Both the position numbers and the translations under genes were made by a program. The notes beneath the pieces were generated by a model. The model was not told where the DNA came from and made no database searches. It saw only the letters and a list, made by a program, of their open reading frames with translations. Shown here piece after piece: positions 41,006 to 51,758 of a DNA stretch of 64,000 nt; the stretch's first letter is position 1; each line of letters starts with the position of its first letter. Source of the DNA: Ectobius pallidus (lineage: Eukaryota; Arthropoda; Insecta; Blattodea; Ectobiidae); the NCBI GenBank assembly GCA_964059195.1, contig CAXKWD010000004.1, positions 118,065,938 to 118,129,937 on the forward strand. Reading direction: 5' to 3'.

Positions 41006-43865
41006 TTAGTCGTTAGCCTCAGAAATGGGAAGAGGAGCCAGTTTTACAATGGGTCTTTTAAATAAGCCTGTGGCAGTACGCACAGTAACAACACGAATAA
41101 GACCGTCAGGGCCAGGATGAGTACAATGAACAATCCCTAGGGACCACCTTTGAGGAGGGAGATTGTCCTCAATGATTAGGACTGGGGTACCTAAAGGAAT
41201 GTCAGAAAGAACTTTGGTCCACTTAGAACGTCTTTGTAGTGTGTGGAGATAGTCAGTAGACCATTTCTTCCATAAATTATTTGTAAGTTGTTGGAGAGTA
41301 TTCCAACGAGAACGTGTGGTGAAAGAAGAAATAGGATTTACTCTATAAACAGGCAAATCAGCCATTTTTTGCTGAAAGGTTTGAATATTGAAGCGAAAAC
41401 ATGTAGTGCATTTTCTTAGAACACTACGTACCACCTTCCTAATAGATGGTATCCAAAATCTTTCTCTTAAGTGAGAAATAACAAGTTGGGATCCAGCATG
41501 ATTCAACTTGATATGATTGAAATGTATAAGCTGCTTAGTGAAGGCATGATCAGCTGGTAACAACATCTGATGTTTGGCTTCGAAAGGTATGCTGGATCGT
41601 TCAAGACGTCCGCCTACCCGAATTACAGAATCCTTGTCAAGAAACGGGTCTAGTTGCTTCAATTTGCTTGAAGAATTGACGTCATGATTTGACAATAAAT
41701 CACGGATTTCTGATGCATAAACCTCTTGCTGTATTAGCCTAACACAACATTGAAGTGCCTTGTTGAGTTCAGAAGGCATTAAGGGGCCTTTTATAGAGTT
41801 ATGAATCTTACGAGAGTTATTCATGAATCTCAATACGTAAGACATAACACGAATAGTTTTCAAATATTCAAATTTGAAAAGATAAGAGTTTAGGTTGGAG
41901 GTAGTGGCCTCCATTAGGGACACTACTCTAGTTTCTGGAAGCAAGTCGGGCTCCATATGATCTAGAGCGATATTTTCATCCTTGAACTTACAATTATCTT
42001 CACTGAGAGTGGGATTAGAAGTGGAGCGTTTCTCCAATGAGGAGGATCCTTTATAAGCCTGGAGTTTTGTGCTGCCCAGGGTCTGAGGATCAGACAAGAA
42101 AGGAAGTTTTACCACATATCTTCCTTCTGAGTCCCGTTGAGTATTATCAACGAAATGCTTTTCGCATATAGAGTCGTCGAGAATGGAATCAGAATTAGAA
42201 TTTTTTTCTAATTCCCAAAACTGAGAAAGTTGCCTGCTAATGTCTTGATCAGCAGTGAGGAAGGCAGAATAATGTGTGGGAGACCCGCTAGAATGGTCGG
42301 GTTTCTTAGAAACCTTATTAGAAGGCCTTGACTTACGTTGGCGGTTGTGCATATTTTGCAAAGCCATGTTATGTTCAGACCTGGCGGGTTGTGGTAATTT
42401 ACCAGCAAAATACCAACCCAAATGCGAGTTCTGAATTACAGGCATATTAGGAGCAGATATCTGGCCTGCACAGACAATCTGTGAATATATTTCAACACCT
42501 AATAACAAGTCTACGTACTTAGGAATATTGAAACTGGCGTCAGCCAATGAAAGATTTGGTGGAATATTCCAATTTGTAGTATTGACAGGCTTGCGTGGAA
42601 ATTTCGAGGTTGAAATTTCCGGTACGATTATGACGTTGGTGTTGCAATGCCATGAAGTAGTGACAGACTTAATTGAAATTGACGTCATCTTAAGACTGTC
42701 TGCCTTAGATGACAATATACCAGCTAAAGTAGTGCGCTGGTGATGAGGCGATAATTTTAAGTGGTTGAATAACCTATTAGACATGAGGTTACAATCAGAA
42801 CCACTGTCAAGCAATGCGGTGGCTTCAACAGAATGGCCATCCCTGTGCATGACTAAAACAGTGGCGGTAGGGAGCAAACAGCTTGGTTGAGGTTGGAAGA
42901 CTGACATTACCCCAGCAGTATTGGCAGATTGGTTGCCGTTAATATGTGCTGGATTATGAAGGTAAGTGCCATGTTTACCCTTACAAATCTTGCAAGTATA
43001 AGTGCTACAATAGGGGGCGTGACCCTTAGAGTAATAGCACACTTGACATAATCGTTGCGTTTTGACAAAATTGTCTCTATTAGAGAAATCCATGGCTTTG
43101 AAAACTTCACAATGTTGCAGCTCATGGAATCCATTGTTACAACAGAGGCATTTAGGCTTGGAGGAGGCAACCTTGCCTTTAGGAATGGTTGTATTAGATA
43201 CAATAGGCTTTACTGGCTGACTCCTTAAAGCTGAGTCAGTCATCTGAAAAACCCGTATCCTGGATTCTAAAAATGTGAATAAGTCTTTGAGACTAGGCAT
43301 TTTACCTGGAGCGAGAGAGGATTCCCATTCCTTTATCAAGAATGGGGGAAGCTTGTCGAGTACAATCTTTGCTATAATCAAGTCAGACAGTTCTACACCA
43401 ACATTAAGCGAGTTCAAAGCATGAACAGTGCTTATAAAATGGTCAACGAACTTCTGAATAGATTCAGCGGAATTCCTTTCTAATACAGGATGTGAAAATA
43501 GCTTCTCCAAGTGGGTATTAGCGATAAGTCGGTCATTATCAAACCTAGCCGACAGCGTGCTCCATGCTACATCAAACGTAGCAGCAGAGACAGGAATGTT
43601 TTGAATCACTGTCATAACTTCTGGTGCTAGACAGGACTTCAAATATTGAAATTTGTCCATGTTAGATATGTGTTTATGCTCTATGATTAGTGAATTGAAA
43701 GTGTCCCTAAACTCAATCCAGGTTGCTGGGTCGCCAATGAAATGAGGAAGCCGAATTTCTGGAAGTTTAGGGAGAGAAGGGACAAATTGAGGCGATGATT
43801 GATTAGCAAGGATAGCTTGGTTGGGCTCATAATGATGCTTGGTTTCATCAATTGAACTTCGAAGA
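41006..43865 (-). CDS. BEL-2 Gag-protease-integrase remnant polyprotein, main part
   Basis: The frame is open from the Gypsy-3 junction at 43865 to the stop at 41006. In order it carries the gag core (KLPEIRLPHFIGDPATW, FDVAWSTLSARFDNDRLIA), zinc knuckles CLCCNNGFHELQHC and CQVCYYSKGHAPYC, retropepsin (TALLDSGSDCNLMSNRLF, about residue 283 counted from Met at 43660), and linker VVKLPFLSDPQTLG. It then passes directly to post-RNase H sequence (VMSYVLRFMNNSRK). The integrase zinc domain is intact (HIKLNHAGS, CTTC). VYRVNPISSF then jumps to RWNTLQQLTNNLWKKW, omitting the DDE core. The DUF5641-type end (KRPIVKLAPLP) is intact. The product could supply capsid and protease but no polymerase. Confidence 0.9.
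43862..43865. repeat. Gypsy-3 target-site duplication (left)
   Basis: AAGA here and at 54663-54666. Removing Gypsy-3 and one AAGA leaves the BEL-2 gag frame uninterrupted. Confidence 0.88.
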
Positions 43866-45233
43866 TGAAACCGGACATTTCCTCATACGAACCGGCCTTT
43901 TTCCCCTATATTATAGTAAAATTCCTCAACTTCCAACATCAATAACTCAATAAATAAAATAATGACAATAAAACAAATTATACCAATAGAAAGAGAAAAA
44001 CACCCCCTTCAATTTCATATACTACACTAAACTTTTAATTAACCCCTTCAATCATTTTAATCGGACATTATAATTAACTCCCATAGTTTTAATCCGACAG
44101 ACTTGAGACTTAGATCATTCGATTCAGCTAAAATCAGCCCACAAAATGGAAATAGTATTAACTCTGATAGCCTTCAGCTATCACAGTTATTATCACAGAT
44201 ATATTTAGTAGGAGGAGACTTCCTGTATGACAGACATTCTGGAGACTAGGTCGAGATGTCACATAAAATTAATGACCCAACGAACATTAACGCATTTTAA
44301 CCGAAGAAAGATTCAAACAAGCTAGCAGAAAACCAAGATCTCCTCCAATTAAGTAAAACCCTAGGTTGAAACCATCCAATAGCAACAATTCACCCCTCCA
44401 CCTACCCTGGATATATTATCAAAGAGCCCCGAAGTCACAGCATCTTTTTGGATCAGGAGACAGACGACGAACCTACGACACTAAGACAGAGCCTTCAGCT
44501 AACTTTTATAACATGGACTAAACTACAATTTTCTATAAATATTCAACTTCAAAGATATCGAATCCGCGCATTATAAATAGATCAATTTAGTATAATATAA
44601 CATCGCCGCGCGTCAGTATTAACCTACGGAAGTAGAGATTGTATAAGTAATTTTTGTTAAAGTAATTAAACTTAAAACGTACCCGGTGCATAACTAGTAA
44701 AGTTGCCCGCGAGATAAAAAGGAAGTATTAATAATCCGCGCCATATAAATAGAATCGACGGAATAATTATAGTGAAGAAGCGCGTAAGAAGTGAATATTA
44801 TCATAGTCTTAGACATTGCAACAACAACTTATAATTACTACGACATCACCCCTTTGGACTTACATCATCTTATGAAAAGACTCAATAATACAACTATTAC
44901 CTTTCAGAACAAACCTTTTTATTTAGAATATAGATTGAAATAGAAAAGATCATAAACATTTTATTTCACCTAATACATCCCGATTTGCCTATTCGTTCCC
45001 TCGGACAATTTCTCTAGCCACCGACCCGTTATTAAGAATCTCGTGCATAAATCTATCAACTGAGCTACTAGCCGGCAATAACCCCTTTTCGACAACCAGA
45101 ATCGCCCAACACCAGTACTCCCCGGTAGGACTGTGGTATAAATAATCTCCCAACTTGGCGACAACTAACCCAAATTAAAGTACAGCTATAAAATGGCACC
45201 CAACTCTTTTAAATCAACTAAAGAACCGCTATA
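43866..45233 (+). repeat. Gypsy-3 5' LTR
   Basis: Starts TGAAACCGGACATTTCC and ends CGCTATA, i.e. TG...TA rather than TG...CA. A 64-residue minus-strand frame at 44970-45164 is duplicated in the other LTR and is probably not a gene. Confidence 0.93.
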
Positions 45234-45236
45234 AAA

Positions 45237-45254
45237 TGGCTACCAACGTGATTG
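45237..45254 (+). promoter_or_regulatory. Gypsy-3 primer-binding site
   Basis: TGGCTACCAACGTG begins three bases after the 5' LTR and resembles the widespread tRNA-Lys primer site TGGCGCCCAACGTG with two changes. Priming tRNA identity is inferred. Confidence 0.55.
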
Positions 45255-45702
45255 CTTGAATTTGAAATTCCCGAGGAACGAGTAACAAAAACACTTTAAA
45301 TTTTCGATATAGTAAAACCTCAGAAACAAACACAAATTAAAAAAGTTTCAAATCAGTGTTAAAAAAAATTTAAATTAGAATCAGTGCAACATCATCTGGA
45401 TTACCACAACATCAAAGCCCTCCAACTGGATATTCACCTACATCAATTACCCTCAACAACAGGATCTTCAACAACTGGACCCCGGATCAACCCCCAACAG
45501 CTGGACACCCGAAGCAACAAAAGGGTATCGTTATCCAAACTTATAGGTCGAATCCGGAATTTTGCTTCTATTATTAAAGTAAAATTTTAAGCAATTTTTA
45601 TTCAATTTGCATTGTAATTTTGTCATTTAATTTTTGTTAATTTTTATTTTAATTTTCAACTTTTTAGTAATTCAGTAACTTAAATTTATTTTTCAAATTT
45701 TT

Positions 45703-47802
45703 ATGAGATTGAGAAGCCACAAAAAGTTTCATACCATGGAGCAAAATTCAGGAACTCGGACATTATATTCAGATTCGAATACTCCTAACAGTGAAAGTGA
45801 AAATCCACCAACTTGTACAGAAAATAACTATGTGAACCCACATGAACAAGAAAGTGATCTTGCGGTCAGTTTCACGCCTCTTACAGACGACACACCGGAC
45901 CCAATAAGCTCTCCCTCAGAGAATAACAATACGCAACCTGCTGCTACACAGAACACTATAAATCTTTCACAAGACACGCTAAACCCTAATACTGAATTTT
46001 TACTACAGTTACAAGCCATGATCGCAGGAATCTCAAACCAGCTAGCTACACAAAACACCACTTTAAATGAAAAAATGAATTCTATGAACACAACAATCAA
46101 TTCACAAAACACGACACTGAAAGATGAATTAATCTCCACAATGAATTCACAGATTTCAACACTAAACACCACACTTAATAATCAGAACCAAGAACTAAGA
46201 AATGAAATGAATACCAACATGGCTACTGTGAACACAACACTTAAAGATAAAATAACAACACTGAATACACAATTAAGAACAGACATGACACAACAAACCT
46301 CAGAATTTAAGTCTTTAATCAACGAACACAGAACTCACGTTACTGCGGAGTTGCAAAATATGGACTCCCGTGTAACTGCACAAATAGCCAACACCGAACA
46401 AGTGCTCACCAGCCAGGTGGACTCCGTTCGATCACAGGTTGGTACTATAGAAAGAAACACAGTGAATAACTCCACGAGGTTAATTTCCCTCCAGTCCGAA
46501 ATTGACAGGCTCCAACAAAAAGTCCGTGAACAGGAAACTATTATTGACCAATCAAGGGAAAATGCAATAATGCCCCATGTCTGTAATGCCCCCTCCACCT
46601 CAGCCTCTACATCATCAACCTTACCTGATCCAGTGCCAAATGTACCCGAAATACCAGAACCCTCTGTACCTATGCAAAGAATGAACAATGGTTTGGACCA
46701 GCGAGTTGCCAGTTCTAGCCGCGAGTCCCCACAAATTCCCATTAACAATTTTTCATTAAATAATTCTGACTTTCCGCTTCCTTGCTTTGAAGAGACAATT
46801 AAAACTAACCCAGTAAGATACTTAAAAGATCTCAAGACATATTTCACTCTACGAAGTGTCCCTGAACATTTGAAACTAATTTTCGTGGCGCAATCGCTAA
46901 AAGGAACAGCAGCTCGATGGTTACAGGTGATCAACCCAGATAATCAGCTGTCCATTAGTCAGTTCGAGGAAATGTTTTTATCAGAGTTCTGGGGCGAAAC
47001 AGATCAACTTCGTTTGAGAGCGAAGATATTTCACGGGAAATATGATAGAAGCCAAGGACAATCGTATCTCGAGTACTTTATCTCATTATGCGAGAGTAGG
47101 CAATTACTCAAGCCTGAGATAAAGGAGATAGATTTCCTTAATGCCCTTCACTCACACTTCCCTTCAATGGTACGAAATTGCCTCATAATTGCCTCTCCCC
47201 AGTCCACCACTGACATGTTAAAATTACTGAAATCCATGCAGGATACTTCCTACCAATCTAACAAACAAAACGCCCCCATAGTGTCTGCGAATCAAATGCA
47301 CAGAAAGAATATCAACTTAGTGCAAACCGCCTTTAACCACACTCCTTTTGAAAACGGGTTGCGATCACCCAACCCTTCTAAATCACCTGACAACACTGAA
47401 AATAGACAATATGATGGTAAAAACAACAATGAGTTTCGACACCCTGACTATTATTGGCCACAAACTGAATTTTCGAGAAATTCTAGGAGTAATTGGAGAA
47501 CCAGAGGTTATCGTTTCCGCCCATATGGCAATGGCAGATATAACAATAGCTACCGAGGACAATATAGGCATAACTATGCTAGTTCTCGACCAAACTGGTT
47601 CAACCGAACCCAATACAACCAAGGCTACTTCAGACCTTACTATAGAGGTAGAAACAATTACAGGTACGCCTATAGTAATAATAATCAATACACCAGAAAC
47701 AATTCGTATGACCATGCTAGAAATAGACCCAACAACAATGATCAGAACAATCAGGAACAAAGAACGCAGTCTCCCACTCCCACTGTGACTTTAAACGAGT
47801 GA
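45703..47802 (+). CDS. Gypsy-3 Gag
   Basis: 699 residues. An alternative ATG 11 codons downstream (45736) has the better context (ACCATGG). Residues 110-270 form a long coiled coil with NTTL-type heptads repeated many times (for example NTTLNEKMNSMNTTINSQ). The retrotransposon-gag capsid core lies near 345-490 (VRYLKDLKTYFTLRSV, LKGTAARWLQVINP, LEYFISLCESRQL). No CCHC zinc knuckle is present. The C-terminal 110 residues are instead rich in Arg, Asn, Tyr and Gly (RGYRFRPYGNGRYNNSYRGQ), a likely RNA-binding tail. It ends five bases after a TTTAAAC slip site. It should form the virus-like particle. Confidence 0.9.
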   Translation: MRLRSHKKFHTMEQNSGTRTLYSDSNTPNSESENPPTCTENNYVNPHEQESDLAVSFTPLTDDTPDPISSPSENNNTQPAATQNTINLSQDTLNPNTEFLLQLQAMIAGISNQLATQNTTLNEKMNSMNTTINSQNTTLKDELISTMNSQISTLNTTLNNQNQELRNEMNTNMATVNTTLKDKITTLNTQLRTDMTQQTSEFKSLINEHRTHVTAELQNMDSRVTAQIANTEQVLTSQVDSVRSQVGTIERNTVNNSTRLISLQSEIDRLQQKVREQETIIDQSRENAIMPHVCNAPSTSASTSSTLPDPVPNVPEIPEPSVPMQRMNNGLDQRVASSSRESPQIPINNFSLNNSDFPLPCFEETIKTNPVRYLKDLKTYFTLRSVPEHLKLIFVAQSLKGTAARWLQVINPDNQLSISQFEEMFLSEFWGETDQLRLRAKIFHGKYDRSQGQSYLEYFISLCESRQLLKPEIKEIDFLNALHSHFPSMVRNCLIIASPQSTTDMLKLLKSMQDTSYQSNKQNAPIVSANQMHRKNINLVQTAFNHTPFENGLRSPNPSKSPDNTENRQYDGKNNNEFRHPDYYWPQTEFSRNSRSNWRTRGYRFRPYGNGRYNNSYRGQYRHNYASSRPNWFNRTQYNQGYFRPYYRGRNNYRYAYSNNNQYTRNNSYDHARNRPNNNDQNNQEQRTQSPTPTVTLNE

Positions 47803-47834
47803 GGGGTCAACACGCTCTTCCTGTGGTAACCCCT
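47790..47834 (+). promoter_or_regulatory. -1 programmed ribosomal frameshift signal (gag-pol)
   Basis: The heptamer TTTAAAC is in the correct register (gag codons TTA, AAC). It is followed after five bases by a hairpin with stem AGGGGT (47802-47807) / ACCCCT (47829-47834), extended by CAC/GTG inside. The gag stop TGA lies just after the slip site. A -1 shift enters the pol frame exactly. This is a canonical layout for making Gag-Pol at a low ratio to Gag. Confidence 0.85.
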
Positions 47835-50800
47835 GCAACTCTTTCGAATAAAAATGGAAGAAATTGTGAAAATGTTGATATCGTACATAGTGACGCCCAC
47901 TTTGTAAATAACTTTCTTGACGTCAATCATTCACTAACTAGTGAAATAAACCCATTGTTAACTAACCATAAAGAAAGAAATCACATGTTATCTATGATGA
48001 AATTTCCAAAGGCAACAATTAACAATATACCACTAACAACAATAAAAGAAAATAATAATGTTATTTCTATCACATCATCAGAAAAACAAACAGAACATAG
48101 TAAGTCAAACTGTAATCAACAACAATTAACAGAGAATAATAATGCCTATGTCAACAATACTCTTGTACATAATGCCATTGTTGACAACAATAAAATTGTT
48201 GGCAGTGAAATTTCTCCTCTTGTTGGTGATAGCAATAAAAATCATTCTGTTGTAAATACTGATATCTCATCTGACAACAATGAAATAATTTTTAATAATA
48301 CAAATCTCCCTAGCCGTGAGCTAAACAACACAAACAATGAAGAAACCGATATCACTGTTGGAATTTTGCAGAGAAATGAACTACTGAGCACCCAACATCG
48401 AGCCCCAGTTATCGAAGTTGGTATTGGCAATAAGTCATATAAAGTCACTCTAGATACCGGAAGTGATGCTCAGGTTATATCCCAGTCGACTTTTCTTGAG
48501 TTGCAGCGCACTAAAGCGATTTCACAAATACTACCGGTATATAACATGACTGCCCTCCTAGCCGTTGGGAAGCAAAGGTGTAGGATTAAACACCAATGTT
48601 TAGTGCCTATCACACTTGCAGGACAAACAATAGAAATTCTGTTCTTGGTTATAATTGGTCTTAATTTACCCATTATAGTTGGAACAGAGGTTTTCCGTCA
48701 ACTTGAAGGGATTATAAATTTTCGAAGTGAAAGCTTCGCATTCATTGACGAGAACAGACAAGAACAGGTCATTCCCTTTTGTAGTAGAACCCCCCCTCCC
48801 CCAGCTACCGCCAGCTGTGAAGCCGACGTAAGCCAGGAGGAATTCTTTATTGAAGCTCTGTCCGTCCAGCAACAGCCCCTTTTCCACATTCTTACAAAAG
48901 AACCCTCTTCAATACAAACAATGACTGACTTCCAACCCTCAGATTTTAACTCAAAAGAAAACATTTTGCAGACAGAAACACTTATAAACCATATTAATAC
49001 AGTAGATGAAATTAAAGAACTAATAACACTTAAGGTTAATGAAGCACATGATTTGGACCCTACTATGAGGAAAGAATTATTTGACGTTCTGTATAAGCAC
49101 AAAGATTTATTCTCCAATAAAATTGGAAAATGCCATTTTTATACACACAAAATAATCCGTCCATCTACCACTGTTATAAGACACAAGCCCCGTCCCATTC
49201 CACTCAGCTTACGTGACAAAGTTTCTGCAGCCATACAGGACATGCTATCACAGGGAATCATAGAAAATTCAAATAGTCCCCACTGCAGCCCCCTGTGCAT
49301 TGTACTTAAGCCTTCTGGCCAAGTACGCATCACGATCGACGCCAGGGCCATAAATGCAGATTCCCAAGAAGACCATTATAGACCGCTAACTTCTGATGAA
49401 CTTCTGTCCCGCGCCAAAGAAGGGAACTATTTCTCCACAACTGATTTAGTTTCTGCCTTTTGGCAAGTCCCACTTCATCCTGATTCACGTGACTTGACTT
49501 CTTTCAATTATCAAGGACGTAATTTCAGATTTGCGCGCACGCCCTTCGGGTGCCGCACTTCCTCGTCTGCCTTACTGCGTGCTCTAGCCCTTACTTTTGA
49601 TTGGCAGACTGATAAATTCATAATCCCCTATTTAGACGATGTCCTCGTGGCATCACAGACCAAAGAAGAACATCTGACTCATATCGATCAGACTTTGGGA
49701 AAGCTCTTACGAGCAGGTTTCACCCTCAATATTTCTAAATGCCATTTCTTTCAAAAGGAGGTGAAATTTCTCGGATATATAATATCCGGGAAGGATTGCC
49801 GAATTGACGAAGAAAAAGTGGAAGCCATCTTGAAAATCCCTGCCCCCCGTAACCAGAAACAACTTAGATCTTTTCTTGGCGTATGCCAATATCAAGCACG
49901 CTTTGTTATCAACTTTTCCCAAGAAATTTGCCCCTTAAAGCCACTCCTGAAGAAAAACCAAAAGTGGACATGGACCCCCGAGCAAAATGCTGCATTCAAC
50001 CGAATAAAGCAACTGTTTGCGGAGTCCATTAAACTTCAGAAGCCAGACGAAGAAGAACCCTTCTACGTTCAAACTGACGCTAGTGCCAGAGGAATAGGAA
50101 GTATTCTTTTTCAAGTCAAAGATGGCGAAAAACGCATTATTGCGACGGCTAGCAAAGGTCTAACGATCGCCCAGTCCCGTATGTATCCCACTGAACTTGA
50201 AGTGTATGCTGTATATGAAGCACTAAACAAATACAAACACTATATCTACAATCGTAAGGTTACCGTCTTATGTGACCACATGAGCCTAAGTTTTCTTAAA
50301 CAATGCAAACTTAGCAACTCCCGTGTATCACGCTTAATTAGCGCGATCACTATGTACGATATTGAGATAGAGCATATCAAAGGGACCCTAAACTACCTGC
50401 CGGACCTGCTTTCGAGATTGCCTAACCATCCAGGGATGGCAAGCTTTGAAGGCCAGGTGGAAAAGGAGGTAAGGGTTATGAAGATTTCGGTTAGTGACAA
50501 GTACCAATTGAATAACAAGCTTAGTAATTTATCAAAATTTCAACTCGATGACCCTTATTTGGCTACCGTTCAGAACGAGTTGCAGGAACTACAAATACCA
50601 CCTTCTAGCCCACCAGGTGAAGCTAATAAGCAAAGCACGTTAGCTACTTACAACGGAATTATATATAAATTCTGTGGCAAAGAAAATCCCGCTTGGAGAA
50701 CTTACATCCCCCAATCTCTTGAAACTGATATTATAGCAAGCTATCACGAAAACCTTGCGCATAGTGGAACCGAAAAATTGATCGATTCTATTAGTGAGCA

Positions 50801-51758
50801 TTTCTACATAAAACAACTTGGACGTAAGATTAGAATTTACATAAGAAATTGTCACCTATGCCAAGTAGGAAAGAGTAAGAACACAGCATATGAAGTGTCT
50901 GTAAATTCTATTGAAGCCACCAAGCCCAACCAATTAATATGCGGGGATATTTTAGGTCCTTTAGTCCGAAGTAACTTTGGCTGCCAATTCATACTTATTT
51001 TTGTGGATACTTTCTCCAAACTTGTAGCACTGTACCCTATACGGGACTTATCTACTAGAATCTGCCTAAAGAAAGTAGAAGAATATGTCGACACATTTGG
51101 CAACGTCGAATGTTGTTTAACTGACAATGCTAGTATATTCTCAAGCCCAAAGTGGAACTCAGGACTCTCTAAACTCAATATAAAGACCCTACACTGCTCT
51201 TCATATAATCCCTCTGCCAATATCTCTGAGAGATATATCAGACAAGTGATTTCCTATCTAAGATTGCTAACTCACCGACAGCACAAAAATTGGTATAAAT
51301 ACTTAAAGCCCATCCAAGCCATACTTAACGAAACAAAACATCACGTTACGAAGGAAATTCCCTTAGAAGTAGTAACACATTGTAAAGTGAACCCTCTTTT
51401 CAAGAACACCCCCCCTGTGTTACCGACCTGCAATAAATCAGACTTGGACATATGCAATGCTATCCTTAAACGCCTACAGAGCAGGTGGTCGAAAAGGAGA
51501 CGACAACCCAGACGCCCTCGTCCTAGGTGGGATCCTTTGCCGGGAGATTATGTATTGCTTAAATCACATATAATTTCAAGTGCATTACACAATCGCCAGA
51601 AGAAATTCAGTCTCCTTTATTCTGGACCATTTCAGGTAAAAGCAAAATTTAGTACTGATACCTATCAACTCACCCACATAGAGAATCCAAAGAAAATTCT
51701 CGGCAAGTATAGAAAACATTTGTTAAAGCCCTATCATGTAATGGCTAGCAAGCCTTAG
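47799..51758 (+). CDS. Gypsy-3 Pol (protease, RT, RNase H, integrase)
   Basis: 1,319 residues, expressed by -1 frameshift, so the apparent GTG start is not a real initiator. Residues 1-190 are an Asn-rich spacer. The retropepsin has LDTGSDAQVIS (Asp about 219). RT spans about 420-640: HKDLFSNKIGK, GQVRITIDARAIN, FSTTDLVSAFWQVPL, FARTPFGCRTSSSALL and IIPYLDDVLVAS (YLDD 611-614). RNase H has VQTDASARGIGSILF (Asp about 760) and TELEVYAVYEAL. The integrase has HENLAHSGTEKL and CHLC (zinc), then CGDILGPL (Asp 1050), LTDNASIFSS (Asp 1109) and NISERYIRQV (Glu 1144), an exact D-35-E spacing. The end carries a GPF-type motif (LLYSGPFQVKAKF). All catalytic residues are present. Confidence 0.95.
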   Translation: MRGQHALPVVTPATLSNKNGRNCENVDIVHSDAHFVNNFLDVNHSLTSEINPLLTNHKERNHMLSMMKFPKATINNIPLTTIKENNNVISITSSEKQTEHSKSNCNQQQLTENNNAYVNNTLVHNAIVDNNKIVGSEISPLVGDSNKNHSVVNTDISSDNNEIIFNNTNLPSRELNNTNNEETDITVGILQRNELLSTQHRAPVIEVGIGNKSYKVTLDTGSDAQVISQSTFLELQRTKAISQILPVYNMTALLAVGKQRCRIKHQCLVPITLAGQTIEILFLVIIGLNLPIIVGTEVFRQLEGIINFRSESFAFIDENRQEQVIPFCSRTPPPPATASCEADVSQEEFFIEALSVQQQPLFHILTKEPSSIQTMTDFQPSDFNSKENILQTETLINHINTVDEIKELITLKVNEAHDLDPTMRKELFDVLYKHKDLFSNKIGKCHFYTHKIIRPSTTVIRHKPRPIPLSLRDKVSAAIQDMLSQGIIENSNSPHCSPLCIVLKPSGQVRITIDARAINADSQEDHYRPLTSDELLSRAKEGNYFSTTDLVSAFWQVPLHPDSRDLTSFNYQGRNFRFARTPFGCRTSSSALLRALALTFDWQTDKFIIPYLDDVLVASQTKEEHLTHIDQTLGKLLRAGFTLNISKCHFFQKEVKFLGYIISGKDCRIDEEKVEAILKIPAPRNQKQLRSFLGVCQYQARFVINFSQEICPLKPLLKKNQKWTWTPEQNAAFNRIKQLFAESIKLQKPDEEEPFYVQTDASARGIGSILFQVKDGEKRIIATASKGLTIAQSRMYPTELEVYAVYEALNKYKHYIYNRKVTVLCDHMSLSFLKQCKLSNSRVSRLISAITMYDIEIEHIKGTLNYLPDLLSRLPNHPGMASFEGQVEKEVRVMKISVSDKYQLNNKLSNLSKFQLDDPYLATVQNELQELQIPPSSPPGEANKQSTLATYNGIIYKFCGKENPAWRTYIPQSLETDIIASYHENLAHSGTEKLIDSISEHFYIKQLGRKIRIYIRNCHLCQVGKSKNTAYEVSVNSIEATKPNQLICGDILGPLVRSNFGCQFILIFVDTFSKLVALYPIRDLSTRICLKKVEEYVDTFGNVECCLTDNASIFSSPKWNSGLSKLNIKTLHCSSYNPSANISERYIRQVISYLRLLTHRQHKNWYKYLKPIQAILNETKHHVTKEIPLEVVTHCKVNPLFKNTPPVLPTCNKSDLDICNAILKRLQSRWSKRRRQPRRPRPRWDPLPGDYVLLKSHIISSALHNRQKKFSLLYSGPFQVKAKFSTDTYQLTHIENPKKILGKYRKHLLKPYHVMASKP

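Noticed and set aside
44970..45164. 64-residue minus-strand ORF, identical at 54399-54593
   Set aside because: It is duplicated only because it lies in the Gypsy-3 LTR. No known function or domain.
46335..46934. 199-residue minus-strand ORF
   Set aside because: Antisense shadow of the intact Gypsy-3 gag.
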